Counted from the first letter of the stretch, positions 8,700 through 18,206 are shown. The stretch: 64,000 nucleotides of DNA from CAMCXE01 sp046347475 (GCA_046347475.1 JAXMGD010000001.1:124001-188000), one strand, 5' to 3'. Notes: generated by a model from the letters alone, not told the origin. Translations and numbers: made by a program.

Positions 8700-11246
8700 A
8701 TGAACAAATACAAAATACTGGTGGTCGGCAACGGCATGGTCGGCCACAAATTAATTGAAAATTTAGTGCAACACCCGGATGCTCAATCCTACGAGGTAGT
8801 CACCTTCGCGGAAGAGCCGCGCTTAGCGTACGACCGCGTGCAATTATCCAAATACTTCTCCGGCGCCTCAGCAGAGGATTTAATGCTCACCTCCGAGGAT
8901 TATTATCAAACGAACGGTGTGCGTTATAAGTTAAATGAAAAAGTAGTCGCTATAGACGCCGCTAATAATTGCGTAACGACAGCCAGCGGCCACACCGAGC
9001 CCTATCATGCATTGGTATTGGCCACTGGCTCCTATCCATTTGTGCCGCCCCTGCCAGGTAAAGATCAGCCCCACTGTTTGGTATACCGCACCATTGAAGA
9101 TTTAGAAGCCATTACGGCATCGGCCAAAGTGAGCAAAGTCGGCGTGGTAGTAGGCGGTGGTTTGCTCGGCCTTGAAGCGGCTAAAGCGCTGCAAGATCTC
9201 GGCCTTGAAACCCATGTAATTGAATTTGCGCCCCGTTTAATGGCGGTGCAATTAGATGAAGCCGGTGGCAATTTATTACGCCGCAAAATTGAAGCGCTGA
9301 ATGTAAAAGTGCATACCGAAAAAAATACCAAAGAAATTGTCGCGGGTGAGACCTGCCGCTATCGCATGAACTTTGCCGACGGTTCATTTTTAGAAACCGA
9401 CATGATTTTATTCTCCGCCGGTATTCGCCCGCAGGATGAATTGGCGCGTGTTAGCGGGCTTAAAATGGGCGAGCGCGGCGGCATTGTGGTGAATAACAAG
9501 TGCCAAACCTCCGTAGAAAATATTTACGCCATCGGCGAGTGCGCTCTGTGGGATAACAAAATATTTGGCTTGGTGGCGCCGGGCTATCAAATGGCAAAAG
9601 TGGCCGCCAGCCAATTAACCGGCGGCAGCGATGAGTTTATGGGTGCGGATATGAGCACCAAATTAAAATTATTGGGTGTGGATGTGGCGAGCATCGGCGA
9701 TGCCCACGGCCGCACGCCCGGTTGTATTTCCTATGTGTTTCAAGATGGCGTAAAAGAAGTTTACAAACGCTTAATTGTTTCCGCCGACGGCAAAAAATTA
9801 CTTGGCGCTGTGCTGGTGGGTGAAGTGGAAGCCTACGGCAATTTATTGCAAATATGCCTAAATAAAATGGATTTACCGGAAGATCCCGCTGCGTTAATTG
9901 TGCCTTCCGTTGATGGCGCGGCGGCAAGTGGTATGGGGGTGGATGCCCTGCCTGAGAGCGCCATTATTTGTTCCTGTCACGATGTAAGCAAGGGCACTAT
10001 TTGCGCTGCCGTGCAAGCGGGCGCGTGTACCATTAGCGAGATTAAAAGCTGCACTAAAGCGGGCACTGGCTGTGGCGGCTGTGTGGCACTTGCCACCCAG
10101 GTGATGAACAGCGAATTAACCAAATTAGGCGTGGAGGTCAATACAGATTTATGCGAACACTTTGCCTATACCCGCCAAGAGCTTTATCACTTAGTGCGCG
10201 TAGGCAAAATTAAAACCTTTGACGAATTAGTGGAAAAACACGGCAAGGGTTTAGGCTGCGATATTTGTAAACCTACGGCGGCATCTATTTTTGCCAGCTG
10301 TTGGAATGAATTAATTATGGACGATAAACTGGCCCCACTGCAGGATACCAACGACCACTTTATGGCCAACCTGCAAAAAAACGGCACCTATTCAATTGTG
10401 CCGCGTATTGCCGGTGGTGAAATTACACCGGATAAATTAATTGTATTGGGCCAGGTGGCGAAGAAATATAACCTCTACACCAAAATTACCGGCGGCCAAC
10501 GGATTGATTTATTTGGCGCCCAGCAACATGAATTGCCGTTGATTTGGCGGGAGTTAGTGGATGCCGGGTTTGAAACCGGCCATGCCTATGGCAAATCATT
10601 GCGCACGGTAAAATCCTGTGTAGGCAGCACCTGGTGCCGCTACGGTGTGCTCGATTCAGTCGGCATGGCTATTCAGTTGGAAGATCGCTACAAAGGTCTG
10701 CGCTCGCCCCATAAATTAAAATTTGCGGTATCCGGCTGCACCCGTGAGTGCGCTGAAGCGCAAAGTAAAGACGTGGGCGTCATCGCCACAGAAAATGGCT
10801 GGAGCCTTTATGTGTGTGGCAACGGCGGCATGAAACCGCGCCATGCGGATTTATTTGCCACAGGCCTTAATGATGAACAACTGGTCAAAACCATCGACCG
10901 CTTTTTAATGTTTTATGTACGCACGGCGGATCGCCTGCAGCGCACTTCGGTGTGGATGGATAATCTCGAAGGGGGATTAAATTATCTAAAAGGAGTAATT
11001 CTTGACGATAAATTAGGCCTTGGCGACGAGCTTGAGCAGGAAATGCAAGCGGTGGTAAACACCTATCAGTGCGAGTGGAAAAGTACCATTGACGATGCCG
11101 AAAAAGTTAAGCGCTTTCGCACCTTTGTCAACTCGGACGCCACTGATAATACAGTTGTGTTTGTGGAGGAGCGCGCGCAAATTCGCCCCGCCACCGAAGA
11201 AGAATTGGTGCGTTTTGTTAACAGCAATGAATTAGAACCGGCCTAA
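8700..11246 (+). CDS. nirB: Nitrite reductase [NAD(P)H] large subunit
   Basis: NirB reduces nitrite to ammonium in the cytoplasm using NAD(P)H. The 848 residues contain an N-terminal FAD/NAD(P)H pyridine-nucleotide reductase domain (KILVVGNGMVGHKLIENL; VGVVVGGGLLGLEAAKALQD), a BFD-type [2Fe-2S] domain with ligands near C424, C426, C458 and C461, and the sirohaem-[4Fe-4S] domain with the canonical pairs C640-x5-C646 and C680-x3-C684. The start is the ATG at 8700 with an AGAGG 9 bp upstream; an upstream in-frame ATG at 8652 would overlap cobA. Operon cobA-nirB-nirD. The set-up suggests assimilatory or detoxifying nitrite reduction; no nitrate reductase lies in this window. Confidence 0.97.
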   Translation: MNKYKILVVGNGMVGHKLIENLVQHPDAQSYEVVTFAEEPRLAYDRVQLSKYFSGASAEDLMLTSEDYYQTNGVRYKLNEKVVAIDAANNCVTTASGHTEPYHALVLATGSYPFVPPLPGKDQPHCLVYRTIEDLEAITASAKVSKVGVVVGGGLLGLEAAKALQDLGLETHVIEFAPRLMAVQLDEAGGNLLRRKIEALNVKVHTEKNTKEIVAGETCRYRMNFADGSFLETDMILFSAGIRPQDELARVSGLKMGERGGIVVNNKCQTSVENIYAIGECALWDNKIFGLVAPGYQMAKVAASQLTGGSDEFMGADMSTKLKLLGVDVASIGDAHGRTPGCISYVFQDGVKEVYKRLIVSADGKKLLGAVLVGEVEAYGNLLQICLNKMDLPEDPAALIVPSVDGAAASGMGVDALPESAIICSCHDVSKGTICAAVQAGACTISEIKSCTKAGTGCGGCVALATQVMNSELTKLGVEVNTDLCEHFAYTRQELYHLVRVGKIKTFDELVEKHGKGLGCDICKPTAASIFASCWNELIMDDKLAPLQDTNDHFMANLQKNGTYSIVPRIAGGEITPDKLIVLGQVAKKYNLYTKITGGQRIDLFGAQQHELPLIWRELVDAGFETGHAYGKSLRTVKSCVGSTWCRYGVLDSVGMAIQLEDRYKGLRSPHKLKFAVSGCTRECAEAQSKDVGVIATENGWSLYVCGNGGMKPRHADLFATGLNDEQLVKTIDRFLMFYVRTADRLQRTSVWMDNLEGGLNYLKGVILDDKLGLGDELEQEMQAVVNTYQCEWKSTIDDAEKVKRFRTFVNSDATDNTVVFVEERAQIRPATEEELVRFVNSNELEPA

Positions 11247-11258
11247 GTGGAGTTATTT

Positions 11259-11594
11259 ATGAATACAACTGTGCAGAACCATTGGCAGGCCGTGTGCCGG
11301 GCATCTGAAATCGGCAACTTTTTAGGCGTGCGGGCTTTAATTGAAGGCCAGCAAGTGGCTATTTTTAATGTGAACAATGAATTTTATGCCTTGGATGCCA
11401 TTGATCCGTTTAGCAATGCAGCTGTGTTATCGCGTGGCATAGTGGGGGATTTAAAAGGCCATTTGGTAGTGGCATCCCCTGTGTATAAACAGCATTTTAA
11501 TTTGCGCACAGGGGAGTGTTTGGAAGATCCGCAGGTTAAATTAGCCACTTATGCCGTACGCAACAACCAGGGCGTTATTGAATTGGCTGTATAG
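11259..11594 (+). CDS. nirD: Nitrite reductase [NAD(P)H] small subunit
   Basis: NirD is the small partner of NirB. The 111-residue protein has the Rieske-like beta fold (NEFYALDAIDPFSNAAVLSR, then HLVVASPVYKQHFNLRTGEC) but lacks the Cys-His pairs that bind a Rieske cluster, as is normal in the NirD family. The ATG at 11259 is preferred because GGAG lies 6 bp upstream; a GTG at 11247 in the same frame has no such site. It is 12 bp from nirB and is followed by a terminator. Confidence 0.95.
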   Translation: MNTTVQNHWQAVCRASEIGNFLGVRALIEGQQVAIFNVNNEFYALDAIDPFSNAAVLSRGIVGDLKGHLVVASPVYKQHFNLRTGECLEDPQVKLATYAVRNNQGVIELAV

Positions 11595-11635
11595 GCCCCT
11601 CCTCTGATAGTGGAGTTATCCTCTACTTTCAGCTT

Positions 11636-11660
11636 TGGGCGGTTTTACCGCCCTTTTTTA
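11636..11660. terminator. Terminator between nirD and argE
   Basis: A GGGCGG / CCGCCC stem with a TTTTA loop and a T-run, placed between two convergent genes. The T-run serves the nirD side best. Confidence 0.85.
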
Positions 11661-11672
11661 TGGCGCACGGTT

Positions 11673-12824
11673 TTATAAACAATAATGGCCAATGGCTTTA
11701 AGTAAAAAATCCACCGTTAAGGGGATGTGTGGCAGCGGAATGTATTCATCGGGTTGATGAGCTTGATCGATAAAACCCGGCCCGCATACCACTGTTTGTA
11801 TGCCAAGCTGCTGTAAAAAAGGCGCTTCGGTGGCAAAATTTACCGCCGCCGAGCCCTGTCCGCACCAGGCTTCAACATTGTGTATTAATTCGCTGCTGGC
11901 AGCTTCTTCAAAGGGAGCTATGCCGGGAGATAATTCTTTTAAATGAATCTGCGTGTGAGTGCGTTCGGCGATGGGGATTAAGCGCTGCTTTAAGGCGTCT
12001 TTAATGGCGTGGCTATCCATGCCGGGCAGGGGGCGTAAATCAAATAATAATTCACAGCGCCCACAAATGCGGTTGGGATTATCGCCACCGTGAATACAGC
12101 CTAAATTTAAACTTGGTTTTGGGTAGGAAAAACTGGGGTGATTATATTTTGCTTGTAATTCGGCGCGAAACCTCATTAATTCGCTAGTGACGCTGTGCAT
12201 AGCTTCTAATGCGCTGGTGCCTAAGTTAGGGTTTGAGGAGTGCCCAGCTTGGCCAATTACCTCAATAGCGTGCAGTAAAATACCCTTGTGCATACGAATG
12301 GGTTGCAGGCCGGTGGGCTCGCCAATAATGGCGGCCCGCGCAGCGGGAAAGCCCTGTTGCTGCAACGCGCGGGCACCATTCATGGTGGATTCTTCATCGG
12401 CGGTGGCAAGTACAATTAATGGCTGTTTAAAATCGGCGGGTGGCAACTGTTCGAGCGCCGCGAGAATACACGGGAAAAATCCTTTCATATCGGTGGCACC
12501 CAAGCCGTATAGGCGGCCATCGCGCTCGGTCAGGCTAAAGGGATCCTGCGCCCAGCGCTCCGGGTTGCAGGGCACTGTATCGGTGTGGCCGGCGAGCACC
12601 AAGCCGCCAGGGCCGCTGCCGCGCTGGGCTATTAAATTAAATTTACCTGGGCTGTTATCAATGGCGTGCAGCTGGCAATTAAATCCTAAGGGTTCCAACC
12701 ATTGGGCCAATAATTCCACCACAGCACGGTTGCTCATATCCCAGCGCGCATCTGTGGAGCTGACTGAGGGTATTTTGACTAATTGCGCCAAACGCTGAAT
12801 AAATTGGGTCGATTGCGAGGCCAT
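11673..12824 (-). CDS. argE: Acetylornithine deacetylase
   Basis: ArgE removes the acetyl group from N2-acetylornithine in arginine synthesis. It is a zinc-dependent M20 metallohydrolase of 383 residues, the usual length. The first metal/catalytic motif is LVLAGHTDTVPCN; LYGLGATDMKGFF supplies the bridging Asp; TADEESTMNGA carries the catalytic Glu-Glu pair; IIGEPTGLQPI and a late His in DQAHQPDEYI complete the site. LHAIEVIGQAGHSSNP marks the dimerisation domain. It faces nirD across a shared terminator. Other M20 peptidases resemble ArgE, but the overall match to ArgE segments is good. Confidence 0.92.
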   Translation of the reverse strand: MASQSTQFIQRLAQLVKIPSVSSTDARWDMSNRAVVELLAQWLEPLGFNCQLHAIDNSPGKFNLIAQRGSGPGGLVLAGHTDTVPCNPERWAQDPFSLTERDGRLYGLGATDMKGFFPCILAALEQLPPADFKQPLIVLATADEESTMNGARALQQQGFPAARAAIIGEPTGLQPIRMHKGILLHAIEVIGQAGHSSNPNLGTSALEAMHSVTSELMRFRAELQAKYNHPSFSYPKPSLNLGCIHGGDNPNRICGRCELLFDLRPLPGMDSHAIKDALKQRLIPIAERTHTQIHLKELSPGIAPFEEAASSELIHNVEAWCGQGSAAVNFATEAPFLQQLGIQTVVCGPGFIDQAHQPDEYIPLPHIPLTVDFLLKAIGHYCL

Positions 12825-13296
12825 GGTTAATTGCCTTGGGGGTGAGCTTGGGGTTGGGCTGAGTATAGCGGTTAAGGGCGCAGGCGTTTAAATCTATGAA
12901 GCGCTGAACAATTACCTTGCTCGCTCTGGCGTCGTTGAATTTGGCAAAAAATGCTCATTTACTAGGTGTAAATTCGGCAACTGCTCCTCGGCTTTGGCTC
13001 CTGCGCCGTTCTCGATTTCATTCCCGATGAATTTCTACCTCCCCCATCCATGGGGTCGTCCAGCATCCATGCAGTCGTCCGGCTTTTTCGCCAAGTTTGC
13101 CTTGCCATACCGTCGCCGCCAATCTAGTTCAACAAGCCGTTAATAAACATTTGTTAAACCCCACATAAATTCCGGGCTTGGCAATTCTCTGTTGCCATCC
13201 ATAAAAACGTAGGAGGGCTAAGAGAATCCCGGTATTATCGGGCCCCGGCATTTTGCACGCCGCTCACTTAATTCCCAACACACTATAGGGGTTTAT
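12825..13296. other. Intergenic region argE / tpx
   Basis: About 470 bp without a credible gene, carrying the divergent promoters of argE and tpx. An AGGGG 6 bp before the tpx ATG is the ribosome-binding site. The only structured part seen is the 19-bp tandem duplication at 13045-13082, listed separately. Confidence 0.5.
13042..13082. repeat. 19-bp tandem duplication with paired CATCCATG hairpins
   Basis: Two consecutive 19-bp units (13045-13063 and 13064-13082) differ at three positions. Each contains CATCCATG followed by GTCGTCC. The first apex can close a CCCCAT/ATGGGG stem, the second a GCAT/ATGC stem, both with CC at the tip. The layout (hairpin, TCGTC, hairpin, GTC) resembles the core of the structured elements at 20.1 and 33.8 kb, but no complementary outer arms are visible here. 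Confidence 0.6.
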
Positions 13297-13794
13297 ATGG
13301 CAACTGTAACGTTAAAAGGCAATCCATTTTCAACCGTGGGTGAATTACCGGCTGTAGGTAGCCAGGCACCTAATTTTACCCTGGTACAAGCGGATTTATC
13401 CGAAATCACCCTGGCAAGCCTGAGCGGGAAAAAAGTGGTACTGAATATTTTCCCTTCAATTGATACGCCCACCTGCGCCCTGTCGGTGCGCACATTTAAT
13501 GAAAGTGCAGCGAATTTAGCCAACACACAGGTGTTATGTGTTTCCGCCGATTTACCCTTTGCAGGCAAGCGTTTTTGCGGTGCTGAAGGTATTGAACGGG
13601 TTGCTACTGCATCCAGCTTTCGCTCTGATTTTGGCAGCCGCTATGGTGTTGCATTTGCCAATGGGCCGTTAGCAGGCTTATTGAGCCGCTCAGTAGTGGT
13701 AATTGATGAGCAGGGCAAGGTGTTATACACCGAACAAGTGGCTGAAACCGCCGATGAACCTAATTACACGGCCGCCCTAGCCGCCTTAGGTTAA
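13297..13794 (+). CDS. tpx: Thiol peroxidase (2-Cys peroxiredoxin)
   Basis: Tpx reduces lipid and other hydroperoxides using thioredoxin. The 165-residue protein keeps the peroxidatic Cys60 in the DTPTCALSVRTFN signature and the resolving Cys94 in GKRFCGAEG, at the spacing of E. coli Tpx (Cys61 and Cys95). No signal peptide is present, so it acts in the cytoplasm or, as E. coli Tpx, possibly periplasm by an unusual route. It is monocistronic with its own terminator. Confidence 0.97.
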   Translation: MATVTLKGNPFSTVGELPAVGSQAPNFTLVQADLSEITLASLSGKKVVLNIFPSIDTPTCALSVRTFNESAANLANTQVLCVSADLPFAGKRFCGAEGIERVATASSFRSDFGSRYGVAFANGPLAGLLSRSVVVIDEQGKVLYTEQVAETADEPNYTAALAALG

Positions 13795-13804
13795 AAAATA
13801 AAAA

Positions 13805-13831
13805 TTAACCCGGCGTTTTTCGCCGGGTTAA
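13805..13831. terminator. Terminator between tpx and AEC transporter gene
   Basis: A long symmetrical stem TTAACCCGGCG / CGCCGGGTTAA with a TTTTT loop between convergent genes; A-rich on the left and able to work in both directions. Confidence 0.85.
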
Positions 13832-13850
13832 TACTGCAGGCCTAGCGTGT

Positions 13851-14747
13851 TTACGCCAGCTTTAACCAATAAATTAAAATAGGCAAAACCAAGAAGCCAA
13901 CAAGCGTAGACATCAACACCATAGCGGCTACTTCATCAGCCTTGCGGTCGTATTCTAGGGCAATAACATAATTCATAACCGCCATGGGCATGGCCATTTG
14001 CAGCGTGATAACGGTCTTTTCATTGCCAGTAATGTTCAGCCATTCACAAATTAAAATGCCAATCGCTGCGCCGCCCACCACGCGCAAAATACTAAAAAAT
14101 AGCGTCTTTGCCCACAGGGTCAAACGAAACCGCGCCAGTGATACGCCCAGCGTAATCATCATCAGCGGAATGGCAAACCCGCCCATTACATCCACCGTAT
14201 TGCTAATCCAGCGCGGCAGGGTTAAATGTTGCGTCAATAACAACACGCTGATAACCATGGATATAATAATGGGGTGCAGAATAATATCCTTGCAGCGGCG
14301 CCACACACTGCCATCATTCGGCGCCACAATAAATAACCCGAGTGTAAATTGCGCCAGCACCATGACCATAAAAGGCGCCAGCGCCAGCGCTAACCCCTCC
14401 TGGCCAATTGCAAATAAACAAATAGGCAATCCCATATTGCCGTTATTGGGGAAAATCAGCGGCGGCAAATAGGCACGCATTTCCAGGCCCATTAAACGAA
14501 TTATTGCCACGCTGATCAGCGCCATTAAACAAAGCCCCAGCGCAAAGGCGCCCGCCATTTTGCTCACCTCATCGGCGCTCACATGTACCTGGCTCATTAC
14601 CGACATAAATAGGCAAGGCGTGCCTATGTACATGACAATTTTGGAAACAAAATCTGCAGGAAAGGGAATGGCTTTTTTCGCCCATATCCAGCCGATTAAG
14701 GTACCGACTAAGGTGGGTGCCATTACGGCAAACAGATCATTTAGCAT
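13851..14747 (-). CDS. AEC family transporter (auxin efflux carrier type)
   Basis: A 298-residue inner-membrane permease with about ten membrane segments. The pattern of the AEC (auxin efflux carrier/malonate) family is visible: an N-terminal IIGWIWAKK-type segment, the broken helix PPLIFPNNGNMGLPICLFAIG around residues 95-115, GGFAIPLMMITLGVSLARFRL around residue 190 and QMAMPMAVMNYVIALEYD near the end. Bacterial members transport dicarboxylates or similar anions, but the substrate cannot be read here. It is 18 bp downstream of rep on the same strand and probably cotranscribed. Confidence 0.85.
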   Translation of the reverse strand: MLNDLFAVMAPTLVGTLIGWIWAKKAIPFPADFVSKIVMYIGTPCLFMSVMSQVHVSADEVSKMAGAFALGLCLMALISVAIIRLMGLEMRAYLPPLIFPNNGNMGLPICLFAIGQEGLALALAPFMVMVLAQFTLGLFIVAPNDGSVWRRCKDIILHPIIISMVISVLLLTQHLTLPRWISNTVDVMGGFAIPLMMITLGVSLARFRLTLWAKTLFFSILRVVGGAAIGILICEWLNITGNEKTVITLQMAMPMAVMNYVIALEYDRKADEVAAMVLMSTLVGFLVLPILIYWLKLA

Positions 14748-14765
14748 GGCTGGATAAGTCCGGGG

Positions 14766-16787
14766 TTATTCATCGAATAAACGCATAATATTAGAAATGG
14801 TTTCCTTACCTTTTTTCTCCACCTGCTCAGCAGTTGCATTGCCAAAACCTTCTTTTTCGACATCTTCAGGGGGCATTTCATCGAGAAAACGGCTGGGCGT
14901 GGTCTCTTGTTTTTCGCCAAATTGTTTGCGCGTTCCCGCCAGAGTGAGCGTTAAGGTGCGCTGGGCGCGGGTGATACCCACGTACATCAGCCTGCGCTCT
15001 TCTTCGATATTTCCGCTGTCGATGGAATTGCGGTGGGGCAATAATTCCTCTTCTAACCCAACTAAAAATACATGGGGAAACTCTAGGCCTTTAGAGGCGT
15101 GCAGTGTCATCATTTGCACGCGATCGCCGGTGTCCTCTTCCTCCTGGCGCTCTAATAAATCCAGAAGTAATAATTTAGCAATGGCGGCGTTTAAATTTTC
15201 TTCATGGCTTTTGGTTTCATCTTCATTGCGCTCCAATTGATTTTTAATGGAATCCACCAAATACCAAACATTTTCTAAGCGCTTTTCCGCCACCTTGGGA
15301 GAGCTGGCATTTTGATGTAGCCAGGATTCATAATCTATGTCCTCAACCATTTCGCGTATGGCGGCCACCGGATCGTTGTTGTGGCAGTTTTCACGTACTT
15401 TTTGCAGCCAATCGGCAAAGTGGCGCACGCGATCAAGGCTTTTGCCGGTGATCAAGGTTTGAATACCCATCTCTTGGCAGGCATCCAACAGGCTGATTTC
15501 GCGCTCAGTGGCGTAGCGGCCCAATGCCTCTAGGGTATTGGTGCCTATTTGCCGCCGAGGTGTGTTAATGACACGCAAAAAGGCATTGTCATCAGCGGGG
15601 TTCACCAATAAGCGCAAGTACGCCATGATGTCTTTAATTTCTGTTTTGGCAAAAAAACTGGTGCCGCCGCTCATGTTGTAGGGGATTTGGTACTGCTGCA
15701 ATTTAAGTTCGATTAAACGGCTTTGATGATTGCCACGGTACAAAATGGCAAAATCGCGAAATTGCGCCTGGCGACGCAGTTTTTGGCTAAGAATTTCATT
15801 GGCTACGCGTTCGGCTTCGGCATCTTCGCTGGGGCAGCGAATTACCCGCAGCATTTCACCCACACCCAAATCACTCCAGAGGGTTTTATCAAATTCGTGG
15901 GGGTTGTTACTAATGACCTGGTTGGCGACTTTTAAAATGCGCGCGGTGGAGCGGTAATTTTGCTCCAGTTTAATGACGTGTAAATTGGGGAAATCCAATT
16001 TTAATTGGCTTAGGTTTTCAGGCCGTGCGCCGCGCCAGGCATAAATACTTTGGTCGTCATCGCCCACTACGGTTAACGCCCCGCGGCCGCCTATTAATTT
16101 TTGCACCAGCATGTATTGGCTGGAGTTGGTGTCTTGATATTCATCCACCAGTAAATAACGAATCCGCTGTTGCCAGCGGTGTAATACCTCTTCATGGCCT
16201 AAAAATAATTGCGCGGGCAGGCGAATTAAATCGTCAAAATCCACGGCGTTGTAGGCTTGCAATGCTTGCAAATAACGCTCATACACAAGCGCAAAGGTTT
16301 GTTCACGGCCATTTTCGGCGCGCTCCAGTGCTTGCTGAGGTGTAATTAATGCCGATTTCCAATTGGAAATTTGATTTTGTACCGCATCGAGTATTTCAGT
16401 ATTTAAATCCCCATCGCGCAGCATGAGCTCTTTAATAATACTGCGTGCATCTTCGGTATCTAAAATAGAAAAGCCCGGTTTATAGCCGAGGGCCTTGTAT
16501 TCCCGGCGAATTATATTCAGGCCTAAATTATGGAACGTAGAGACCGTAAGCCCCTGGGCGTCCTTACGTTTCACCAGCTTGCCTACCCGCTCTTTCATTT
16601 CGCGGGCGGCTTTGTTGGTGAAGGTCACCGCGGCAATGTGGCGGGCGCTCATGCCGCAGTCTTCAATTAAATAGGCAATTTTACGGGTGATCACGCTGGT
16701 TTTACCGCTGCCCGCCCCCGCCAGTACCAGGCAGGGGCCATCGATGTAGCGCACGGCTTCATGTTGGCGGGGGTTCAACTTCGACAC
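14766..16787 (-). CDS. rep: ATP-dependent DNA helicase Rep
   Basis: Rep is a 3'-5' superfamily 1A helicase that clears protein roadblocks ahead of the replication fork and helps restart. The 673-residue product begins MSKLNPRQHEAVRYIDGPCL with Walker A GAGSGKTS at residues 24-31. Motif II is LVDEYQDTN, motif III VVGDDDQSIYAWRGA, motif IV region KLEQNYRST and motif VI VGITRAQRTL; VQMMTLHASKGLEFPHVFLVG is motif V. Length matches E. coli Rep (673) rather than UvrD (~720). The start is a GTG with TGAGG upstream. Confidence 0.95.
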   Translation of the reverse strand: MSKLNPRQHEAVRYIDGPCLVLAGAGSGKTSVITRKIAYLIEDCGMSARHIAAVTFTNKAAREMKERVGKLVKRKDAQGLTVSTFHNLGLNIIRREYKALGYKPGFSILDTEDARSIIKELMLRDGDLNTEILDAVQNQISNWKSALITPQQALERAENGREQTFALVYERYLQALQAYNAVDFDDLIRLPAQLFLGHEEVLHRWQQRIRYLLVDEYQDTNSSQYMLVQKLIGGRGALTVVGDDDQSIYAWRGARPENLSQLKLDFPNLHVIKLEQNYRSTARILKVANQVISNNPHEFDKTLWSDLGVGEMLRVIRCPSEDAEAERVANEILSQKLRRQAQFRDFAILYRGNHQSRLIELKLQQYQIPYNMSGGTSFFAKTEIKDIMAYLRLLVNPADDNAFLRVINTPRRQIGTNTLEALGRYATEREISLLDACQEMGIQTLITGKSLDRVRHFADWLQKVRENCHNNDPVAAIREMVEDIDYESWLHQNASSPKVAEKRLENVWYLVDSIKNQLERNEDETKSHEENLNAAIAKLLLLDLLERQEEEDTGDRVQMMTLHASKGLEFPHVFLVGLEEELLPHRNSIDSGNIEEERRLMYVGITRAQRTLTLTLAGTRKQFGEKQETTPSRFLDEMPPEDVEKEGFGNATAEQVEKKGKETISNIMRLFDE

Positions 16788-16918
16788 GGGGACCTCAGGG
16801 CAAAAACCGTATTTTACGCTTTATGCCTGTGTTGTTGTGGGGGATTATCGCGGTTGCTGCCTTTTCCATCGCCTGCTTAAGCGGTGGCTGGAGCGGGTTA
16901 ATACTAGGCTTTGAGCAC

Positions 16919-17596
16919 TTAGCAAATCCTTAAGTCCACCCTGTGGGGCAGGCCGTCCAGGTGAGCGGTTAAATGGTCGCCCGTCTTCAGTGGGCCTACG
17001 CCTGCCGGGGTGCCGGTAAAAATGAGGTCGCCGGTTTGCAGGGCAAAATATCGGGAAATATGGGCGATTAATTCCCCTGGCGGCCACAGCATATCCTGCC
17101 AATGCCCCGCCTGGCGCAGGCTGCCGTTAACGGCTAAGTGCATGCTGCCTAGGGTATTAAGCTGCGCGTAATCCAGGGTTAGCAGCGGTGTTAGGGGCGC
17201 GGCGGCGTCAAAACCCTTGGCTATGTCCCAGGGGCGGCCCTCCCGTTTAGCCTCTCGCTGCAGGTCTCGGCACGTCATATCAATACCCAAGCCTGCGGCG
17301 GCGATCCAGCCCTTGGCGTCTTCGGCACTCACATGGCGGCCTTGCTGGGGTGGGACTTTAAGGCCCAGTACCAATTCCACTTCGTGCTCCACCTGCTTGG
17401 AAAAATCCGGCAGCTGCCAGTTGCCTTCGGCGGGGCATAGGCTGCTGAGTGGTTTGGTGAAAAAAAAGGGTGGTTCCCGCTCGGGGTCGTGGCCCATTTC
17501 GCGGGCGTGGTCGGCGTAATTGCGGCCGATGCAAAAAATACGTTGAGGCAGCCACGGCAGGCACTCATCGCCTGCGGAATCGGTCACTAACCACAT
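16919..17596 (-). CDS. Fumarylacetoacetate hydrolase family protein
   Basis: A 225-residue enzyme of the FAH family, which act as hydrolases, isomerases or decarboxylases on 2-oxo acids with a bound divalent metal. Visible family marks are IFCIGRNYADHAREMG, EPPFFFTKP, the metal-binding EHEVELVLGL (Glu-x-Glu), GIDMTCRDLQ and GDLIFTGTPAGVGPLKTGD. The closest simple architecture is YcgM/FAHD1 (acylpyruvase/oxaloacetate decarboxylase), but the substrate cannot be decided from sequence alone. The ATG has a CAGGG about 6-10 bp upstream. It is 21 bp downstream of the MazG-like gene, so likely one operon. Confidence 0.9.
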   Translation of the reverse strand: MWLVTDSAGDECLPWLPQRIFCIGRNYADHAREMGHDPEREPPFFFTKPLSSLCPAEGNWQLPDFSKQVEHEVELVLGLKVPPQQGRHVSAEDAKGWIAAAGLGIDMTCRDLQREAKREGRPWDIAKGFDAAAPLTPLLTLDYAQLNTLGSMHLAVNGSLRQAGHWQDMLWPPGELIAHISRYFALQTGDLIFTGTPAGVGPLKTGDHLTAHLDGLPHRVDLRIC

Positions 17597-17617
17597 AAAA
17601 AGCCCTGAATAAATGTG

Positions 17618-17986
17618 TTATTGCGGATTGTGCTTTTGCGGGTAGGCGGTGTATTTATCCGCTTTGCCGCGCACTAATTCGGCGGGATATTTTGCTTCAT
17701 TGAGCTGCGTTTTCTGCGCAATCGCCTGCCATAAATCAATACCCAGCTGGTCGGCCAGGCGCACTAAATACATTTGAATATCCGCCAGCTCCAGCGCAAC
17801 GGCATTTTTTTGCTCTGGGGTGAGGTTGTGGGCTTGCTCTGGCGTTAACCACTGAAAATGCTCACAGGCCTCGGCCACTTCAACACTGAGGGCCATGCAA
17901 AGATTTTTGGGGTTATGAAACTGGGTCCAGTCGCGAACGCGGGCGAATTCGCGCAGATAAAGGCTTAACTCTTCAAGGGAGCGCAT
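17618..17986 (-). CDS. MazG-like nucleotide pyrophosphohydrolase (dCTPase type)
   Basis: A 122-residue all-alpha NTP pyrophosphohydrolase that cleaves non-canonical or excess nucleoside triphosphates to monophosphate and PPi. The MazG-type metal motif is split between EVAEACEHFQW (ExxE) and ELADIQMYLVRLAD (ExxD), and FHNPKNLCMALSVEV is the characteristic first helix of the RS21-C6/DCTPP1 subgroup. It acts as house-cleaning of the nucleotide pool in the cytoplasm. A GGAGG 9 bp before the ATG supports the start. Upstream of the FAH-family gene in the same direction. Confidence 0.88.
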   Translation of the reverse strand: MRSLEELSLYLREFARVRDWTQFHNPKNLCMALSVEVAEACEHFQWLTPEQAHNLTPEQKNAVALELADIQMYLVRLADQLGIDLWQAIAQKTQLNEAKYPAELVRGKADKYTAYPQKHNPQ

Positions 17987-18030
17987 GGCGGGGCCTCCTG
18001 GGGGTATTGCTCAATAGACAGGCAACAAAA

Positions 18031-18062
18031 AAGGGTAAAGCCTAGGCCTTACCCTTTTTTTA
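18031..18062. terminator. Terminator between cold-shock gene and MazG-like gene
   Basis: AAGGGTAAAG and CTTTACCC-type arms around CCTAGG form a long stem flanked by A on the left and T on the right, so it can stop transcription in both directions. It most likely ends the csp transcript running leftward. Confidence 0.75.
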
Positions 18063-18206
18063 ATCCAACTACTTACTAAATGCTTTGGCTTTAACACTTA
18101 GGCTAGCCAAAGCGCAGGGACTAAAGATTGCTCGATGAACCTGCTGTACCGCTAAGAGCCAATTTCGACGGCGAACCGCTTTGATACTGGCTGATAAGGG
18201 TTTGAA

